From Histomonas meleagridis (taxonomy: Eukaryota; Parabasalia; Tritrichomonadida; Dientamoebidae): DNA of 64,000 bases. Where the stretch lies: NCBI GenBank assembly GCA_020186115.1, contig WSYJ01000147.1:62001-126000 (forward strand), written 5' to 3'. This document shows positions 19,658-29,961 of this stretch, piece by piece; the first letter of the stretch is position 1, and every line of letters starts with the position of its first letter. The notes beneath the pieces were generated by a model. It was not told the DNA's origin, made no database searches, and worked only from the letters and a program-made list of their open reading frames with translations. Position numbers and translations under genes: made by a program.

Positions 19658-20240
19658 TTATTCCTCGAGAATATCGTGTTCCTTAAGATATTCGTAGAAT
19701 TTGAAGAAGATATTTGTACTTCTCAATACATTCTCCACATGCTGTAGATCCGGTATTAATTTGTTGTACACCAATACGGCAATATCAGCGATTTATGATT
19801 TAATACTATGTTTTGTTCGGCGTCAATTTCATGAGCTTCGCCGCATACATAACATCTGAGATAGTACAGATTTGGTTTACCTTAAGTAACAACGCGTTGC
19901 AATATTTTCCTTCGATTGTCTTTGGGTTTGATGTGTATAGGTCATCGCCGACGAGTTGCACCTTTTTGACGAGTGTTGCGTTGAGTTCTTTCCAATGTAT
20001 ATAGTCATTTTCATGAAGACCATCTTCGATTGAGACAATGCATGGGTGCTTCGCTATGAGGATAGCCCAATATTAGATCATTTCGTCGCCGACTTCTTGA
20101 CAACTATCTCCACTTCGCAGAGTTTAGTTTCTTCGTCAGAGAACTCAGACGCTGCGGATATCCTTAGATGGCGTCTTTGATCGCAAGACATGGCGTGAAG
20201 CCTCCTTCATCGCTGAGGTTCTTTGTGGAGGTGTCCATTT
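19658..20240 (-). pseudogene. Enolase pseudogene, C-terminal part
   Basis: Enolase converts 2-phosphoglycerate to phosphoenolpyruvate in glycolysis. Read on the minus strand from 20240, broken frames give NLSDEGGFTPCLAIKDAI (the DEGGFAP region), then CIVSIEDGLHENDYIHWKEL, VQLVGDDLYTSNPKTIEG and CNALLLKVNQICTISDV. A degenerate ADIAVLVYNK and the C-terminal EYLKEHDILEE-stop follow. Multiple stops and frame changes are present, and the GTGQIK/SHRSGE catalytic loop is lost. The ankyrin pseudogene converges on it with 85 bp between stops. The sequence is visibly less AT-rich than its neighbours, as expected for an ancestor that was a highly expressed gene. Confidence 0.75.
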
Positions 20241-20497
20241 TCTGTGCCAAAAATTTGTGTTCTGCATTTATGTACGTAAAAGTTTTATGTGTATATATTT
20301 TTATAATAAAAACCCATTGAGATCAAATGCTTTTATAATGTTCGTACTGCACATATTATAACATTGATTTCAAATTCCTATGAGATATTTTACACAAAAG
20401 CATTAACAAAAGTGCAATTTCAAACGAGTAAATACATTTAATGACCATCTCAAACTTTTTCAAACATAAAATTTCTCAACAACTAGGATGTTTATCT

Positions 20498-20765
20498 TTA
20501 TTTAAAGGACATGTTGGGTTTCTAAAGATATTCTTAGATTAACATCATGTGCTTCACAAGAACCTGTGGAGCGGATGTTCGGCCAGCAATCATAACAGCC
20601 CCCAGGTAGTTTACATAAACGTCGGTTTCGACTGTTGGGTTAGAATGATTGATTGTTGATGGCGGAGCTTTAGCTTTGAGAAGATGTTAGAGGGCACCAA
20701 TTGGATCTAATCTTTCACCAATTTGGCTCCTTCATTCTGCGATAGCTTGATCAAGATCAGCAGAA
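20498..20765 (-). pseudogene. Second enolase relic: N-terminal block joined to a C-terminal tail
   Basis: On the minus strand, NPTVETDVYVNYLGAVMIAG (about 20645-20585) resembles the enolase N-terminus (RGNPTVEVDV). It runs almost directly into a sequence aligning with the last codons and 3' flank of the neighbouring enolase relic (GAATATCTT...AATAAAGATAAAC, ending at 20498). The central catalytic part has been deleted. It is arranged in tandem with the relic at 19658-20240, so enolase was duplicated before decay. Confidence 0.6.
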
Positions 20766-20824
20766 TTAAAAAAAGTGAAGTAATCAGAATTTTTTGCCAC
20801 TTTTCAATTTAACCTTTAAATTTT

Positions 20825-21835
20825 ATGACTGAAGAAAATCAACCACAATTACCAGAAAATATATCATCCACAATTTCAAAATTACCTGTTGAACTACAAT
20901 CAGTCATACGACGAAAATGTAGTCGAGATCCAAAAACACGTTTCACACATAAAATACATTTATTATTAGCATTTATCTTAAATAATCCCAATCTTGAAGA
21001 TGAAATAGGAATTGGTTGGGTTTCGGAACAAGAATTTCGTATAAACAAAAAACGGCTTGTAGAATTACTTGGTATCAAAATGAACTCCATGAATGTCAAT
21101 CTTCATGATTTAGGATTTCGAAAAATGCAACATGAAAAAAATGGTTGGACCAGATGGACTCGTGATGGCTTTACAAAAAGTCGAATTTTCATGGATACTA
21201 ATTTCGATTCACCCAAACATGACATCAAAAAAACTCGAAAATTCTCGGAAATTCATGAACCATTTGATCGTGTTTATACCCTAGGGTTTATAATTGGAAC
21301 CTTAAGTGATCGATTTCTTACAAATACACATAACTTATGGTATAAAATGTTTTCACAAGAAACTAATGCCATTATTTCAAATCAGCTATTTTTAGAGAAA
21401 TTAGCCGAGAATGTAAAACAAGCTGAGCAACCATTACAAAATGCTCTTGATGTTCTCAAGTCGATAATTTCCGTTGATAACCCATCAACTTTATCATTTT
21501 TGGATTTATTAAAGTTTATGGCTGTTTTTGGCCCAAAAGATTCTGTTATGATGAAGATACATTCTCTCATCAGTTGTCCATCAAGTAATAGATGGTTATT
21601 TTTTAACACGCCGAACCCTAACGACATATCTTCTATGACATATTACGCTCATTTCGATCAAACAGAGTTAAATTGTTTGGTTTTCACATTCGAAAACGGA
21701 ACAACGAAAAAGGTTTGGAACATGCCATTGATCGAAGCATACGGAAGCTATTTGATAGACGAAACTGTTAAAACTTATACATCATGGAAAAGTTTTTATT
21801 CTCAAAACCTTTCTTCGATTTCTTTTAAGTATTAA
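20825..21835 (+). CDS. IBP39-like initiator-binding transcription factor
   Basis: IBP39 of Trichomonas vaginalis recognises the initiator element of protein-coding genes and contacts RNA polymerase II. This 336-residue product is nearly the same length. An N-terminal winged-helix initiator-binding domain (about residues 15-130) shows WVSEQEFRINKKRLVELLGI, MNVNLHDLGF and the basic GWTRWTRDGFTKS segment. A C-terminal domain (about 150-336) contains the FGPKDSVMMKIHSLISCP block expected of the IBP39 C-domain. The ATG at 20825 is preceded by TCAATTTAACC, a possible initiator variant. The gene is intact. It could be a paralogue rather than the orthologue of IBP39, as trichomonads have many such genes. 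Confidence 0.85.
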   Translation: MTEENQPQLPENISSTISKLPVELQSVIRRKCSRDPKTRFTHKIHLLLAFILNNPNLEDEIGIGWVSEQEFRINKKRLVELLGIKMNSMNVNLHDLGFRKMQHEKNGWTRWTRDGFTKSRIFMDTNFDSPKHDIKKTRKFSEIHEPFDRVYTLGFIIGTLSDRFLTNTHNLWYKMFSQETNAIISNQLFLEKLAENVKQAEQPLQNALDVLKSIISVDNPSTLSFLDLLKFMAVFGPKDSVMMKIHSLISCPSSNRWLFFNTPNPNDISSMTYYAHFDQTELNCLVFTFENGTTKKVWNMPLIEAYGSYLIDETVKTYTSWKSFYSQNLSSISFKY

Positions 21836-22234
21836 ATGCGTTGTTATTAATAAATAAATAATTTTTTTTTGTTTTCTTTTCAGAGCAGTTACTAAAAAAA
21901 ATTATTAACTTTAAAACGATCCCTTGCTTGAATTTTAGATATGACATTTAAATTTTGTCCAATATCATAACCTTTCGGGTTATCATAATTTAATTTTGTT
22001 TATTTCTCTTAAAAGAGCTTGCTTTTGTGTTCAATAAGTTAAAACTAATGAAATAAGAGTAAGTTGTTAAACTTAAAGACAACAAGTCAAAAATTTTAAA
22101 CGTAATTGATCGACAAATTGTGAATTTAATTTCTGACCGGTCAGAATAAAACCGAACAAAGTCACACAAAAAGTCCGTTAACACGCGTCGATATCTATCG
22201 TATTTAATCACTTTTTGAATAAGATTTCGGATTT
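21836..22234. promoter_or_regulatory. Intergenic with initiator (TCACTTTT) upstream of the DENN gene
   Basis: TCACTTTT at 22208-22215 matches the trichomonad initiator. Its A is 25 nt before the DENN start codon at 22235. The rest of the spacer shows no gene. Confidence 0.5.
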
Positions 22235-23833
22235 ATGAGATGGAACAACGAAAAGTTCGAGAAAACATTCGAACAAGACATAAAACTAAGGAAAGGAGTC
22301 GTCTTTGAAAGCAAGCAACAAAGGGAAATTGCAAATTCTTTATTTGATCAATTTTTACTAATTGGTGTACCACCAAATTCATCTACTTCTCCAACAATCC
22401 TTGCTGCTTTTCCACCATTTGTTAATCCAAACTTCTCTTTATCAAACGTAATTCAATTTTGCTTTCCATCAGGGACTAAAAGACATAACTTAGTTAAAAG
22501 CAATGATAGAACAATTCAAGACGAGTTTATATTCCAAATGACATCTGAAACACATACTATTTATGGTGTTTGTGTTCATGTTTTATGTACAAAAAAACAA
22601 TCAGAATTACCATTTTATATCTCCAAAAAGACAAAACAAAATTCATTTTGCTTTTGTTTACTCACCAGAGTTCCATCCTTTGGTCCGCATTTTGCGTTTC
22701 TAACTTTTCTTGCTCTTACAACTTTTGGAAAAATTCCAATTAATAATTCACTTCCCTCATCCATTCCATTAATGATTCCTATATCTGATCCTATTGATGG
22801 ACTTGATTTATCAGGGCAATTTGGTTATCATCCATCGATAAAAATTCCGCATTATTTTGAGATTGAAATAGCGAAATATTTCAATACCAAAATTTCCTCC
22901 CCAATGATTTCTTTTCACAAAAACCTGGAATGTGTATTTCCATTAGAAGAAACCCTTAACGGCAAATCAGCTCTATACGCGTCGCTCGACACATTATTTT
23001 CACTTTTGTCTCCAATTGATATAATCCGTTTAGTTAACGGTCTCCTCCTTGATGGGCAAATTCTTGTTATTGGATCAATTTTGCATGAAGTTTCCATGTG
23101 CATATATGCCCTTCAAGAGATAATAGCTCCTTTTAAGTTCTTCGGAACTATTATCCCAATTCTTCCATCGAACGATAACTTTTTCGAATTAATCAATCTT
23201 CCAACACCTTTCCTAATTGGTGTAGCTCCATATCCTAAGCTTAAAACAGTAACTTTCCTTGAGTCAATAATATTTGTTAATCTTGATAAAGGAACTATAT
23301 CTGACACAAAATCATATCCGACATATCCACAAACAGAGAAGATTATTTCTAATCTTTCAAAGCTACTATCTCAACACAAGTGTGTTGAGCAAAGTTTAAG
23401 CAATGGTGCTCCATCAATTTTTTTAAAAGTTCTCAATCATCGATACAGATTCACTCCAAACACTTCGGATGCCATTTGCCAGACCATACTTCGGCCATTT
23501 GCGAAGTATTTTACTGAACAACTATGTGGGTTTTTTGTTACCGATACGACCACAGATGAAAACGGTATCACTATCTTTAATCAAGAACTATTTCTAGCAC
23601 ATGTACCAAGTCGAGAACGCGATTTTTATGACAATTTGGTGAACTCGCAGACATTTCGAATGTATGTCGAAAACAGAATCATCGAGTTCCAAGAAAAAAG
23701 AGGAATTCACTTGTCAACTAAAGCTGACCCAAGCTTCGTGCAGGTGCCGGAAGCAAAGGGGGTGATGAGAACAAAAGCATTGGAAATGGAATTCGAAGAC
23801 GATTCCAATCAATCAACAACAGAATCAAATTAA
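22235..23833 (+). CDS. DENN-domain protein (probable Rab GEF)
   Basis: DENN proteins activate Rab GTPases in membrane traffic. The 532-residue product shows the upstream uDENN-like half (residues ~35-150; FFPPF-like FPPFVNPNF, CFPSG) and PFYISKKTKQNSFCFCLLTR. The core cDENN signature follows: LSPIDIIRLVNGLLLDGQIL, VIGSILHEVSMCIYALQEII, PFKFFGTIIPILP and the NLPTPFLIGV block (about residues 250-335). A dDENN-like helical end follows. No extra recognisable domain is attached. The start ATG at 22235 has a good initiator 25 nt upstream. The Rab partner cannot be read from sequence. Confidence 0.88.
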   Translation: MRWNNEKFEKTFEQDIKLRKGVVFESKQQREIANSLFDQFLLIGVPPNSSTSPTILAAFPPFVNPNFSLSNVIQFCFPSGTKRHNLVKSNDRTIQDEFIFQMTSETHTIYGVCVHVLCTKKQSELPFYISKKTKQNSFCFCLLTRVPSFGPHFAFLTFLALTTFGKIPINNSLPSSIPLMIPISDPIDGLDLSGQFGYHPSIKIPHYFEIEIAKYFNTKISSPMISFHKNLECVFPLEETLNGKSALYASLDTLFSLLSPIDIIRLVNGLLLDGQILVIGSILHEVSMCIYALQEIIAPFKFFGTIIPILPSNDNFFELINLPTPFLIGVAPYPKLKTVTFLESIIFVNLDKGTISDTKSYPTYPQTEKIISNLSKLLSQHKCVEQSLSNGAPSIFLKVLNHRYRFTPNTSDAICQTILRPFAKYFTEQLCGFFVTDTTTDENGITIFNQELFLAHVPSRERDFYDNLVNSQTFRMYVENRIIEFQEKRGIHLSTKADPSFVQVPEAKGVMRTKALEMEFEDDSNQSTTESN

Positions 23834-24844
23834 ACTGTATGTCCACTTAATAAAATAAAAAACCTTTCCAAAATAGAAAATTTCGTGTATTTTTAATTAA
23901 ACAATTTTTGTTTCTTTATATTTAATTCATAATATCAATCTCTATTAAAATGATTTCGCAGTTATTTTTTTTATTGTTTTTTGTTGTTCAGAATGTATCT
24001 TTTTTTAAAGTTTAAATAACCTGTAGTAATTTGCTATTTATAGGAATATTTTTTTATTCTAAGTTTTAATTATTTAATGGTTACTTGATTTGATAATATT
24101 GGCTTTATATGGTGATAATAAAAGTTGAATTAAAATATAAATGAAATATTTAAATCAACTTTCTGAAAATGAAAGGCAAATCATATTCATTCTTGAATGT
24201 GCTTCAAGAAAAAGATCTTCCATTCGAATGGAAATAGAAAATGGGCTAATTTAGATCTCAGGAGATAAAGGAGCATTGGATATTTTGGTGCCATTAAAGA
24301 AAATAATATAATTTAATCCTTCTGATTTTATAGAATTATGTAATTAATTTTTTATTATCATAATAAAAGCTTTCTATTATCTCCATCAATATAAAATATA
24401 ATTTACAAATGCATATGAGCAAAGATTCCTATTTATATTCAAGATCTGAAAGAATTACATTCCAGTAGATGATATTTTACACGTTAATATTACTAGCTAA
24501 TACTAATAGCATCCATTTTAGTAAAGATTTTAGACGACAGTGTCATCACGACACATACACAGAAATTTATAATTTATATCTTAATGAAATCTAAGAGAAA
24601 TATTTTAACTATAAATGCATAATATTTTTTTTAAAGTCTTTTATTTGATAATGATATATAATTAAAATTATGTGACAATTTTTTTTATTTATATAGCCAA
24701 AAACAAACACCAGAGTTAATTTTTCAATTCCAAATTATTAATAACATTTTCATTCCAAAACAATTGAAATGTTAAAATTTAAAATGAATATTTAATAAAA
24801 TAAATATATAAAATTATTCATTGTATTACATTTTATTCATTCAT
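23834..24844. other. Intergenic, about 1 kb without a supported gene
   Basis: Very AT-rich spacer between the convergent DENN and Hsp70 genes. A 38-codon frame near 24141 (LNQLSENERQIIFILE) is open but too short and isolated to call. No RNA gene or repeat was recognised. Confidence 0.4.
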
Positions 24845-26790
24845 TTAATCGACTTCTTCAACACGTGGTCCTGATGAATGTCCACTATTTGCTGATGGTC
24901 CACTTCCTCCTTGCATGTTCGCGCCCGGCATTCCGCCTTGTGCGCCGCCTGCTGCATGTTGATAAGCCGCTTGCATAATTGGCATTAGTTTGCCTTCGAG
25001 CTCCTTCTGCTTCGCTTCGATTGTAGCGACGTCTGCGTCTTGGTTAGACTCGATCCATGCGAGCGTGTCGTTGATTTCCTTGTTAATTGTGTCCTTATCT
25101 GATTGTGACAATGCGTTAGCGAATTGTTCTTGATTTAATGAGTTGCGTACGCCGAAGCAGTATCCTTCGAGTGCGTTCTTCGCTTCGACTTTCTTTCGTA
25201 CTTCTTCATCTTGTGCTTTGTACTTTCTCTGCGTCTGCAAACCATTTTGTCGATATCTGCTTGTGAAAGACGTCCTTTCTCATTCTTAATCGTAATCTTC
25301 TTCACGTTACCTGTCGACTTATCTTGTGCTGAAACGTTCATAATACCATCCGCGTTAACATCGAATGTAACTTCAATCTGTGGTACGCCGCGTGGTGCTG
25401 GCGGAATGCCTGTTAAATCGAATGTACCGAGTAAGTTGTTGTCGCATGTTCGCGAACGTTCTCCTTCATAAACTTTGATTGTAACTGCGGGCTGATTATC
25501 TGAGAATGTCGTGAAGACATTTGACTTCTTCGCTGGAATTGTTGTGTTACGTGGAATGAGCACTGTCATCATTCCGCCAGCTGTTTCGATACCTAATGAA
25601 AGTGGTGCAACATCTAACAATAAAATATCTTTCACTGTATCTGATGTATCGCCTTTGATAATTGCTGCTTGCACTGCTGCGCCATATGCAACTGCTTCAT
25701 CCGGATCAACACCACGGCATGGCTGCTTGCCATTGAAGAAGTCTTGTAGCAATTGTTGGACACGTGGAATACGTGATGAACCTCCAACTAAAACTATATC
25801 AGTGACATCTGACTTCGACATGTTTGCATCCCTTAATACTTGTGCAACTGGTGTCATCGTCGATCTGAATAATTCGTCATTTAAGTTCTCGAACATTGCA
25901 CGTGAAATGTTATCCATGAAGTCGTGGCCTTCATATAATGAATCGCAAACAATTGATGCGGATGTGGCTGTGGATAATGTTCGCTTAGCTCGTTCGCATG
26001 CTGTGCGTAATGTACGGAGTGCACGTGGCGATTGTCTTAAATCGCATTTGAACTTCTTCTGGAAACGATCTGCAAAGTAATTAACCATACGATTATCAAA
26101 GTCTTCGCCGCCAAGATGTGTATCGCCTGCTGTGGCACGCACTTCGAACATGCCGCCATCGATATCAAGTAATGAAACATCAAATGTACCGCCGCCAAGA
26201 TCGAAAATAAGAACATGACGCTCTTTATCGGATTTTTCGTTAAGACCAAATGCAATTGCGGCGGCTGTTGGCTCATTAATAATACGTAATACATTTAATC
26301 CGGCTATGACACCGGCATCTTTTGTGGCTTGACGTTGACCATCATTGAAATATGCTGGAACTGTAATAACTGCATCTTTGACTTTGTCTGTAAGTTGACT
26401 TTCTGCAATTTCTTTCATTTTACCTAACACCATAGCTGAGATTTCTTCTGGATAAAATTGTTTTGTTTCACCTTTCCATTGGACTTGAATTCTTGGACGA
26501 TCTGCTTCACCGCGAACAACTTTGAATGGCCAATGTTGCATATCTTTTTGAACAACTGGATCACTAAACTTACGGCCAATCATACGCTTGGCATCAAATA
26601 CTGTGTTTGTTGGATTCATGGCTGCTTGGTTCTTCGCAGCATCACCAACAAGTCTTTCATCTTCTGTAAATGCAACATAAGACGGTGTTGTACGATTACC
26701 CATATCATTTGCTATAATATCAACACGATTATGTCTGAAAACACCGACACAACTGTATGTTGTACCTAAATCAATACCTATAGCTGACAT
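24845..26790 (-). CDS. Cytosolic Hsp70, interrupted by two apparent one-base insertions
   Basis: Hsp70 is an ATP-driven chaperone. The frame from 26790 carries the complete ATPase domain ([43 protein letters not shown]) and substrate-binding beta domain through [11 protein letters not shown]. The reading frame then shifts twice within 20 bp. An extra base lies in a three-base run at 25239-25241, and another lies in 25224-25226; the short stretch between them encodes the expected ADAE in the third frame. The lid and Gly/Ser-rich tail continue in the second frame to the cytosolic EEVD terminus at 24845. Everything else is conserved and the codons are less AT-rich than neighbours, as in highly expressed genes. 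The breaks could be sequencing errors or a very recent inactivation. Confidence 0.93.
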
Positions 26791-26795
26791 AATAA

Positions 26796-26803
26796 AAAAA
26801 TGA
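26796..26803 (-). promoter_or_regulatory. Initiator element of Hsp70 (TCATTTTT)
   Basis: On the minus strand TCATTTTT places the +1 A at 26801, 11 nt before the ATG. It fits the trichomonad initiator consensus and its usual short 5' leader. Confidence 0.65.
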
Positions 26804-26932
26804 TCTTATGAAGGCATATTTTGGTTGAGCATTTAATGATTCAATTTAAATATTCGACCATTTAAAGTATTGAAATCACAAAAACGTTTAATAATAAACG
26901 GTCAAAAAATCTTGTTAAATAGGGTTTTTATT

Positions 26933-27361
26933 TTAGTGTTTAGCAGAAAGAGGACTGTCGGAAAGAGCCCAGCCTTCAACAACACGTACACCTATAGGTT
27001 CTGGATTCTGCTTAAAGTTAACAAATTCCATAGTGTGTTGTAAGATTTCTTCATTTGTATCAAGATTCTTTACCTTAACACAGTAGCGAATTGCTGCCCA
27101 ATCATCCTTAATAATCATATTATCGAATTCACCCAGTTCCATAGTGTAATGTTGGAAAAGTTGTCCCATCATATCTTTATATTGTTGTAATGTTAATCGG
27201 TGGCCATATACATTATAATGCGCATCTGGTTCATATAATGTATTACACCATTCTAACCAACCATCATACCCACCATTCCAGTTCTTGAATCCATTTACAA
27301 GACGATCACGGATTGCTTCTTCCATATTTGGTGCACTTTGTATCTTTTGTGCTTCTGACAT
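26933..27361 (-). CDS. SnoaL-like / NTF2-fold protein
   Basis: The 142-residue product has the cone-shaped NTF2-superfamily pattern of SnoaL-like proteins. An N-terminal helix (EEAIRDRLVNGFKNWNGGYD) precedes LYEPDAHYNVYGHRLTLQQY, where the last segment is the typical small-molecule pocket entrance. Beta strands follow (DDWAAIRYCVKVKNLDTNEE; MEFVNFKQNPEPIGVRVVEG). Relatives include polyketide cyclases and many uncharacterised proteins, so no substrate can be assigned. The gene is intact even though both neighbours carry apparent frameshifts. A strong initiator lies 9 nt upstream of the ATG. Confidence 0.75.
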   Translation of the reverse strand: MSEAQKIQSAPNMEEAIRDRLVNGFKNWNGGYDGWLEWCNTLYEPDAHYNVYGHRLTLQQYKDMMGQLFQHYTMELGEFDNMIIKDDWAAIRYCVKVKNLDTNEEILQHTMEFVNFKQNPEPIGVRVVEGWALSDSPLSAKH

Positions 27362-27364
27362 TAT

Positions 27365-27372
27365 AAAAATGA
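27365..27372 (-). promoter_or_regulatory. Initiator element (TCATTTTT) of the SnoaL-like gene
   Basis: Minus-strand TCATTTTT puts the +1 A at 27370, 9 nt upstream of the ATG at 27361. It is identical in its first eight bases to the Hsp70 and M60-gene initiators. Confidence 0.65.
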
Positions 27373-27475
27373 TTATCTAAAGAAACTTTTCACCGGAAAT
27401 GTATATTCTCGGTGAACATCATCCAATCAATTCACCATTCCATCATAAACTATTCAATATTTCATTTACAGAACT

Positions 27476-27704
27476 TTACCCGTCACCGGTGACGGTGATC
27501 GTTTTTCCAAGAAAAATACAAAAGCGAATAACCGTCGCTTTATCCAAATGTTGATTAAACAAGACTGCATCATTATTAATTAAATGTCGTTCGACTACAT
27601 CATCATATTTCAAATTGTGTGTGACTTTATCAATTTCTTCTTGTCTTAAATCCCTTAAAGAACTCTTATACTTGTTCAAACACCTGAGATTTAAACGGTT
27701 TCAT
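27476..27704 (-). CDS. Small unrecognised protein with one apparent frameshift
   Basis: An ATG at 27704 directly follows a perfect initiator-like TCACTA (27710-27705). The first nine codons (MKPFKSQVF) lead into a frame that soon stops. If one T of the TTT run near 27680 is an excess base, the frame continues through SSLRDLRQEEIDKVTHNL and VERHLINNDAVLFNQHLD to a stop at 27476, giving about 75 residues. The peptide is helical and charged with no recognised domain. It lies in the same stretch where Hsp70 and the kinase show one-base insertions. It could also be non-coding. Confidence 0.35.
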
Positions 27705-27873
27705 TAGTGATGAACTTTTTCAATATGCTGATCCTATGAAAATAAGTAAAAAAGAAATTAAATTTTATTTTTATTGACATCGAATTAAACAGAAATTACA
27801 TATCAAAATATTACTTTTAATTTTATTCCATATATTCCAAATCTATTTACACATAAAATACCAAACAAAAATT

Positions 27874-28978
27874 CTATTTCATTGGACTGATAATGATTGA
27901 CTGCCTCAAAGCGTTTGACGTTTCCTGCAACAAGAACAGCTGCTCCTCGTCCATTTCCTCTTCTTCCTCCTCTTCTTCCTTAATGAAGTCATCTTCAATG
28001 AAGTCGTCTTCGATTACCATTTCTTCTTCTTCGTTTTTCATCATCTTCGTCGATGAAGTCATTAAATGGAATATTTTCTTGTTCATTAGCATTTGTATTA
28101 TTCATTAAGTTTAAGTTCAATAATCTTTTTCGCTTTGGCGAATTAATTTGCTTCGATATTATTGTTTGGTTCTTGTTGATAATGTTAATTGCGCCTTTTG
28201 TAATTATTTTCATTTGTTTTATTTCGCGTGCTGTTGGACGTTGATGTGGATCAAGTGATAACATTCGGTTAACAAGGTTTTTAAGGTCATCAGAATATAT
28301 GTTCGGGATGTCCTCGTGTTCCCCTTTAGTTACAATGGAACAAAGCGCTAATGCATTAGGCGCTTCATATGGTTTTTTAAGTGCGCATAGTTCATAAAGA
28401 ATAACACCCAAACTATAAATATCAGAATGAGAATCATATGGCTTGCCTTCCCAGATCTCTGGGGATAAGTAATATGGTGTCCCAATGACTATATTGGGCC
28501 ATGTCAAATGTATTGTCAAGTGATCGAGCTACCCCAAAATCTCCAAGTTTGATCATGTTGGTCTTGGTTACAAAAAATGTTGTCGGGTTTAAGATCACGA
28601 TGAAGAATATGATTGGGAATGAATATAATCAATGACGGAAACAAGTTGGACAAAATAATGGAGAACTTCTGATTCACGAAAAAGAGTTCCATGGCGTTTT
28701 TTGATGACTTTGCCTAAATCACCACCTTCAATGTACTCCATGACAATATAAAGTTTCTCGTTTTTTGTCCATGATTCTTTATAGGAAACAATATTTGGAT
28801 GATGGAGTTTGGAAAGAAGCTGAGCTTCTTTGAGGGCTTTTGATTTTTCTGTTCTATTGAGATGCTTCAGTTTAATTGTTTTGATTGCAACAATTTCATT
28901 TGTGTGAATGTTGCGTGCTTTGTATACTTTTCCATATGATCCTTTCCCAATTATTTCTGCATCTTTGTATTTTTCCAT
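27874..28978 (-). CDS. NEK-like serine/threonine protein kinase with four apparent one-base insertions
   Basis: The best start is the ATG at 28978, reading MEKYKDAEIIGKGSYGKVYK. The glycine loop, VAIKTIKLKHL lysine, EAQLLSKLHHPNIVSYKESW helix C and YIVMEYIEGGDLGKVI hinge are in one frame. Then come HRDLKPDNIF, a shifted IKLGDFGVARSLDN (DFG) segment and, in another frame, VIGTPYYLSPEIWEG onward to HQRPTAREIKQM. These patterns match NIMA-related kinases. The acidic C-terminal tail (EEEEMVIEDDF onward) lies in a further frame. Each change is explained by one extra base: near 28610, in the run 28572-28577, near 28493, and in 28034-28038. Domain order is complete, so it is either miscalled sequence or a recent pseudogene. 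NEK kinases often act at basal bodies and in mitosis. Confidence 0.8.
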
Positions 28979-29493
28979 AGCAGTGGAACCTAAAAAGTGG
29001 CGGCAAATAATCGCTTCAGAAACCAACTTAGTTAACGGTTTCAATAATCAAATTTTCACATAACATTTCGGTGACTTCGCTTTTTTAGTGTAAAAGCACA
29101 CTAAATTTTTCATTAAGTTTGATGATAAATCAGCAAGAAATTTTAAATAAACAATGTTCGAGTATAGTAGATAAATGAGGTTTTATATCTCTTTATCGAA
29201 TGTACTATATCTATCAAAAATTAGAATTAATAAACAAATAGAATACAAATCATTTCATAACATATTAATCATTTACAAAATTGAAACGGAGGATTTATCA
29301 GCAGAGCATGGACTCTGAGATTTGTGCAGCTTATTATCGGAATTATTGAGCTTATTATCGGAATTAATATGAAAGATCATCACTCCCAAAGAAGCTTACT
29401 TTACACCATTCAAATAAAATATTTTTCAAGTGGACGTTGTTGCTTTGACTTTTCGAGGTATATACAGAACATATTTAAAATTTTATTAATCTT
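28979..29493. other. Intergenic, no gene seen
   Basis: AT-rich spacer between the NEK-like start and the 3' end of the 4-TM protein gene. A short tandem pattern (CTTATTATCGGAATTA twice, about 29330-29365) is the only structure noticed. Confidence 0.4.
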
Positions 29494-29961
29494 TTAATCA
29501 TACAAAATTAAGCAAGCAAGATTTGAAACCAAAAGTGCTGCCAGAATAGTGAAAACAATCGATGAAGCTTTGTAAGCAGGATAAATTGCGATTGTGAAAA
29601 GTATTAGAAATGCTATAACAAATATAATTGCGGCAATTGAAAGGAAATGTAAATGCAGCCATACCATTCTCATTCTGTTCCTTCTGTATTCGTTGGATTT
29701 TACCAAAATATATGCACATAAAATAAAAGATATGAAAAAACATACCATTGAAAATTTGAAAGTGAGAGATGAAAATACAAAATTTGTTCTACATCTTTCC
29801 ATAAATGAAGTTGCATAAAAAACGAAAGCTATCATTGAAGTCGTTGCAATTATCCAAATCCAAAATCGTACCTTTGGATGATGCCCTTCAACTTCGTATC
29901 GGTGGCGATAGTATTCAGGATTGTAAGGAATGTCATGATTTACATGAGGGCGTTCATGCAT
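29494..29961 (-). CDS. Four-helix membrane protein, function unknown
   Basis: From the ATG at 29961 the product has about 155 residues. A His/Tyr/Pro-rich cytoplasmic head (ERPHVNHDIPYNPEYYRHRY) is followed by four predicted transmembrane helices (FWIWIIATTSMIAFVFYA, MVCFFISFILCAYILV, LSIAAIIFVIAFLILFTIAI, SIVFTILAALLVSNLACLIL). Basic residues between helices 2 and 3 suggest a cytoplasmic loop. No family was recognised. The frame is open 33 codons further upstream but has no earlier ATG. Confidence 0.65.
   Translation of the reverse strand: MHERPHVNHDIPYNPEYYRHRYEVEGHHPKVRFWIWIIATTSMIAFVFYATSFMERCRTNFVFSSLTFKFSMVCFFISFILCAYILVKSNEYRRNRMRMVWLHLHFLSIAAIIFVIAFLILFTIAIYPAYKASSIVFTILAALLVSNLACLILYD

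Noticed and set aside
27662-27684. A 19-nt GT...AG intron to rescue the small ORF
   Set aside because: The length is below known trichomonad introns and the motifs do not match. A one-base excess explains the frame more simply.
27893-28108. Ser-rich plus-strand frame
   Set aside because: It is antisense to the acidic Glu-rich tail of the NEK-like kinase.
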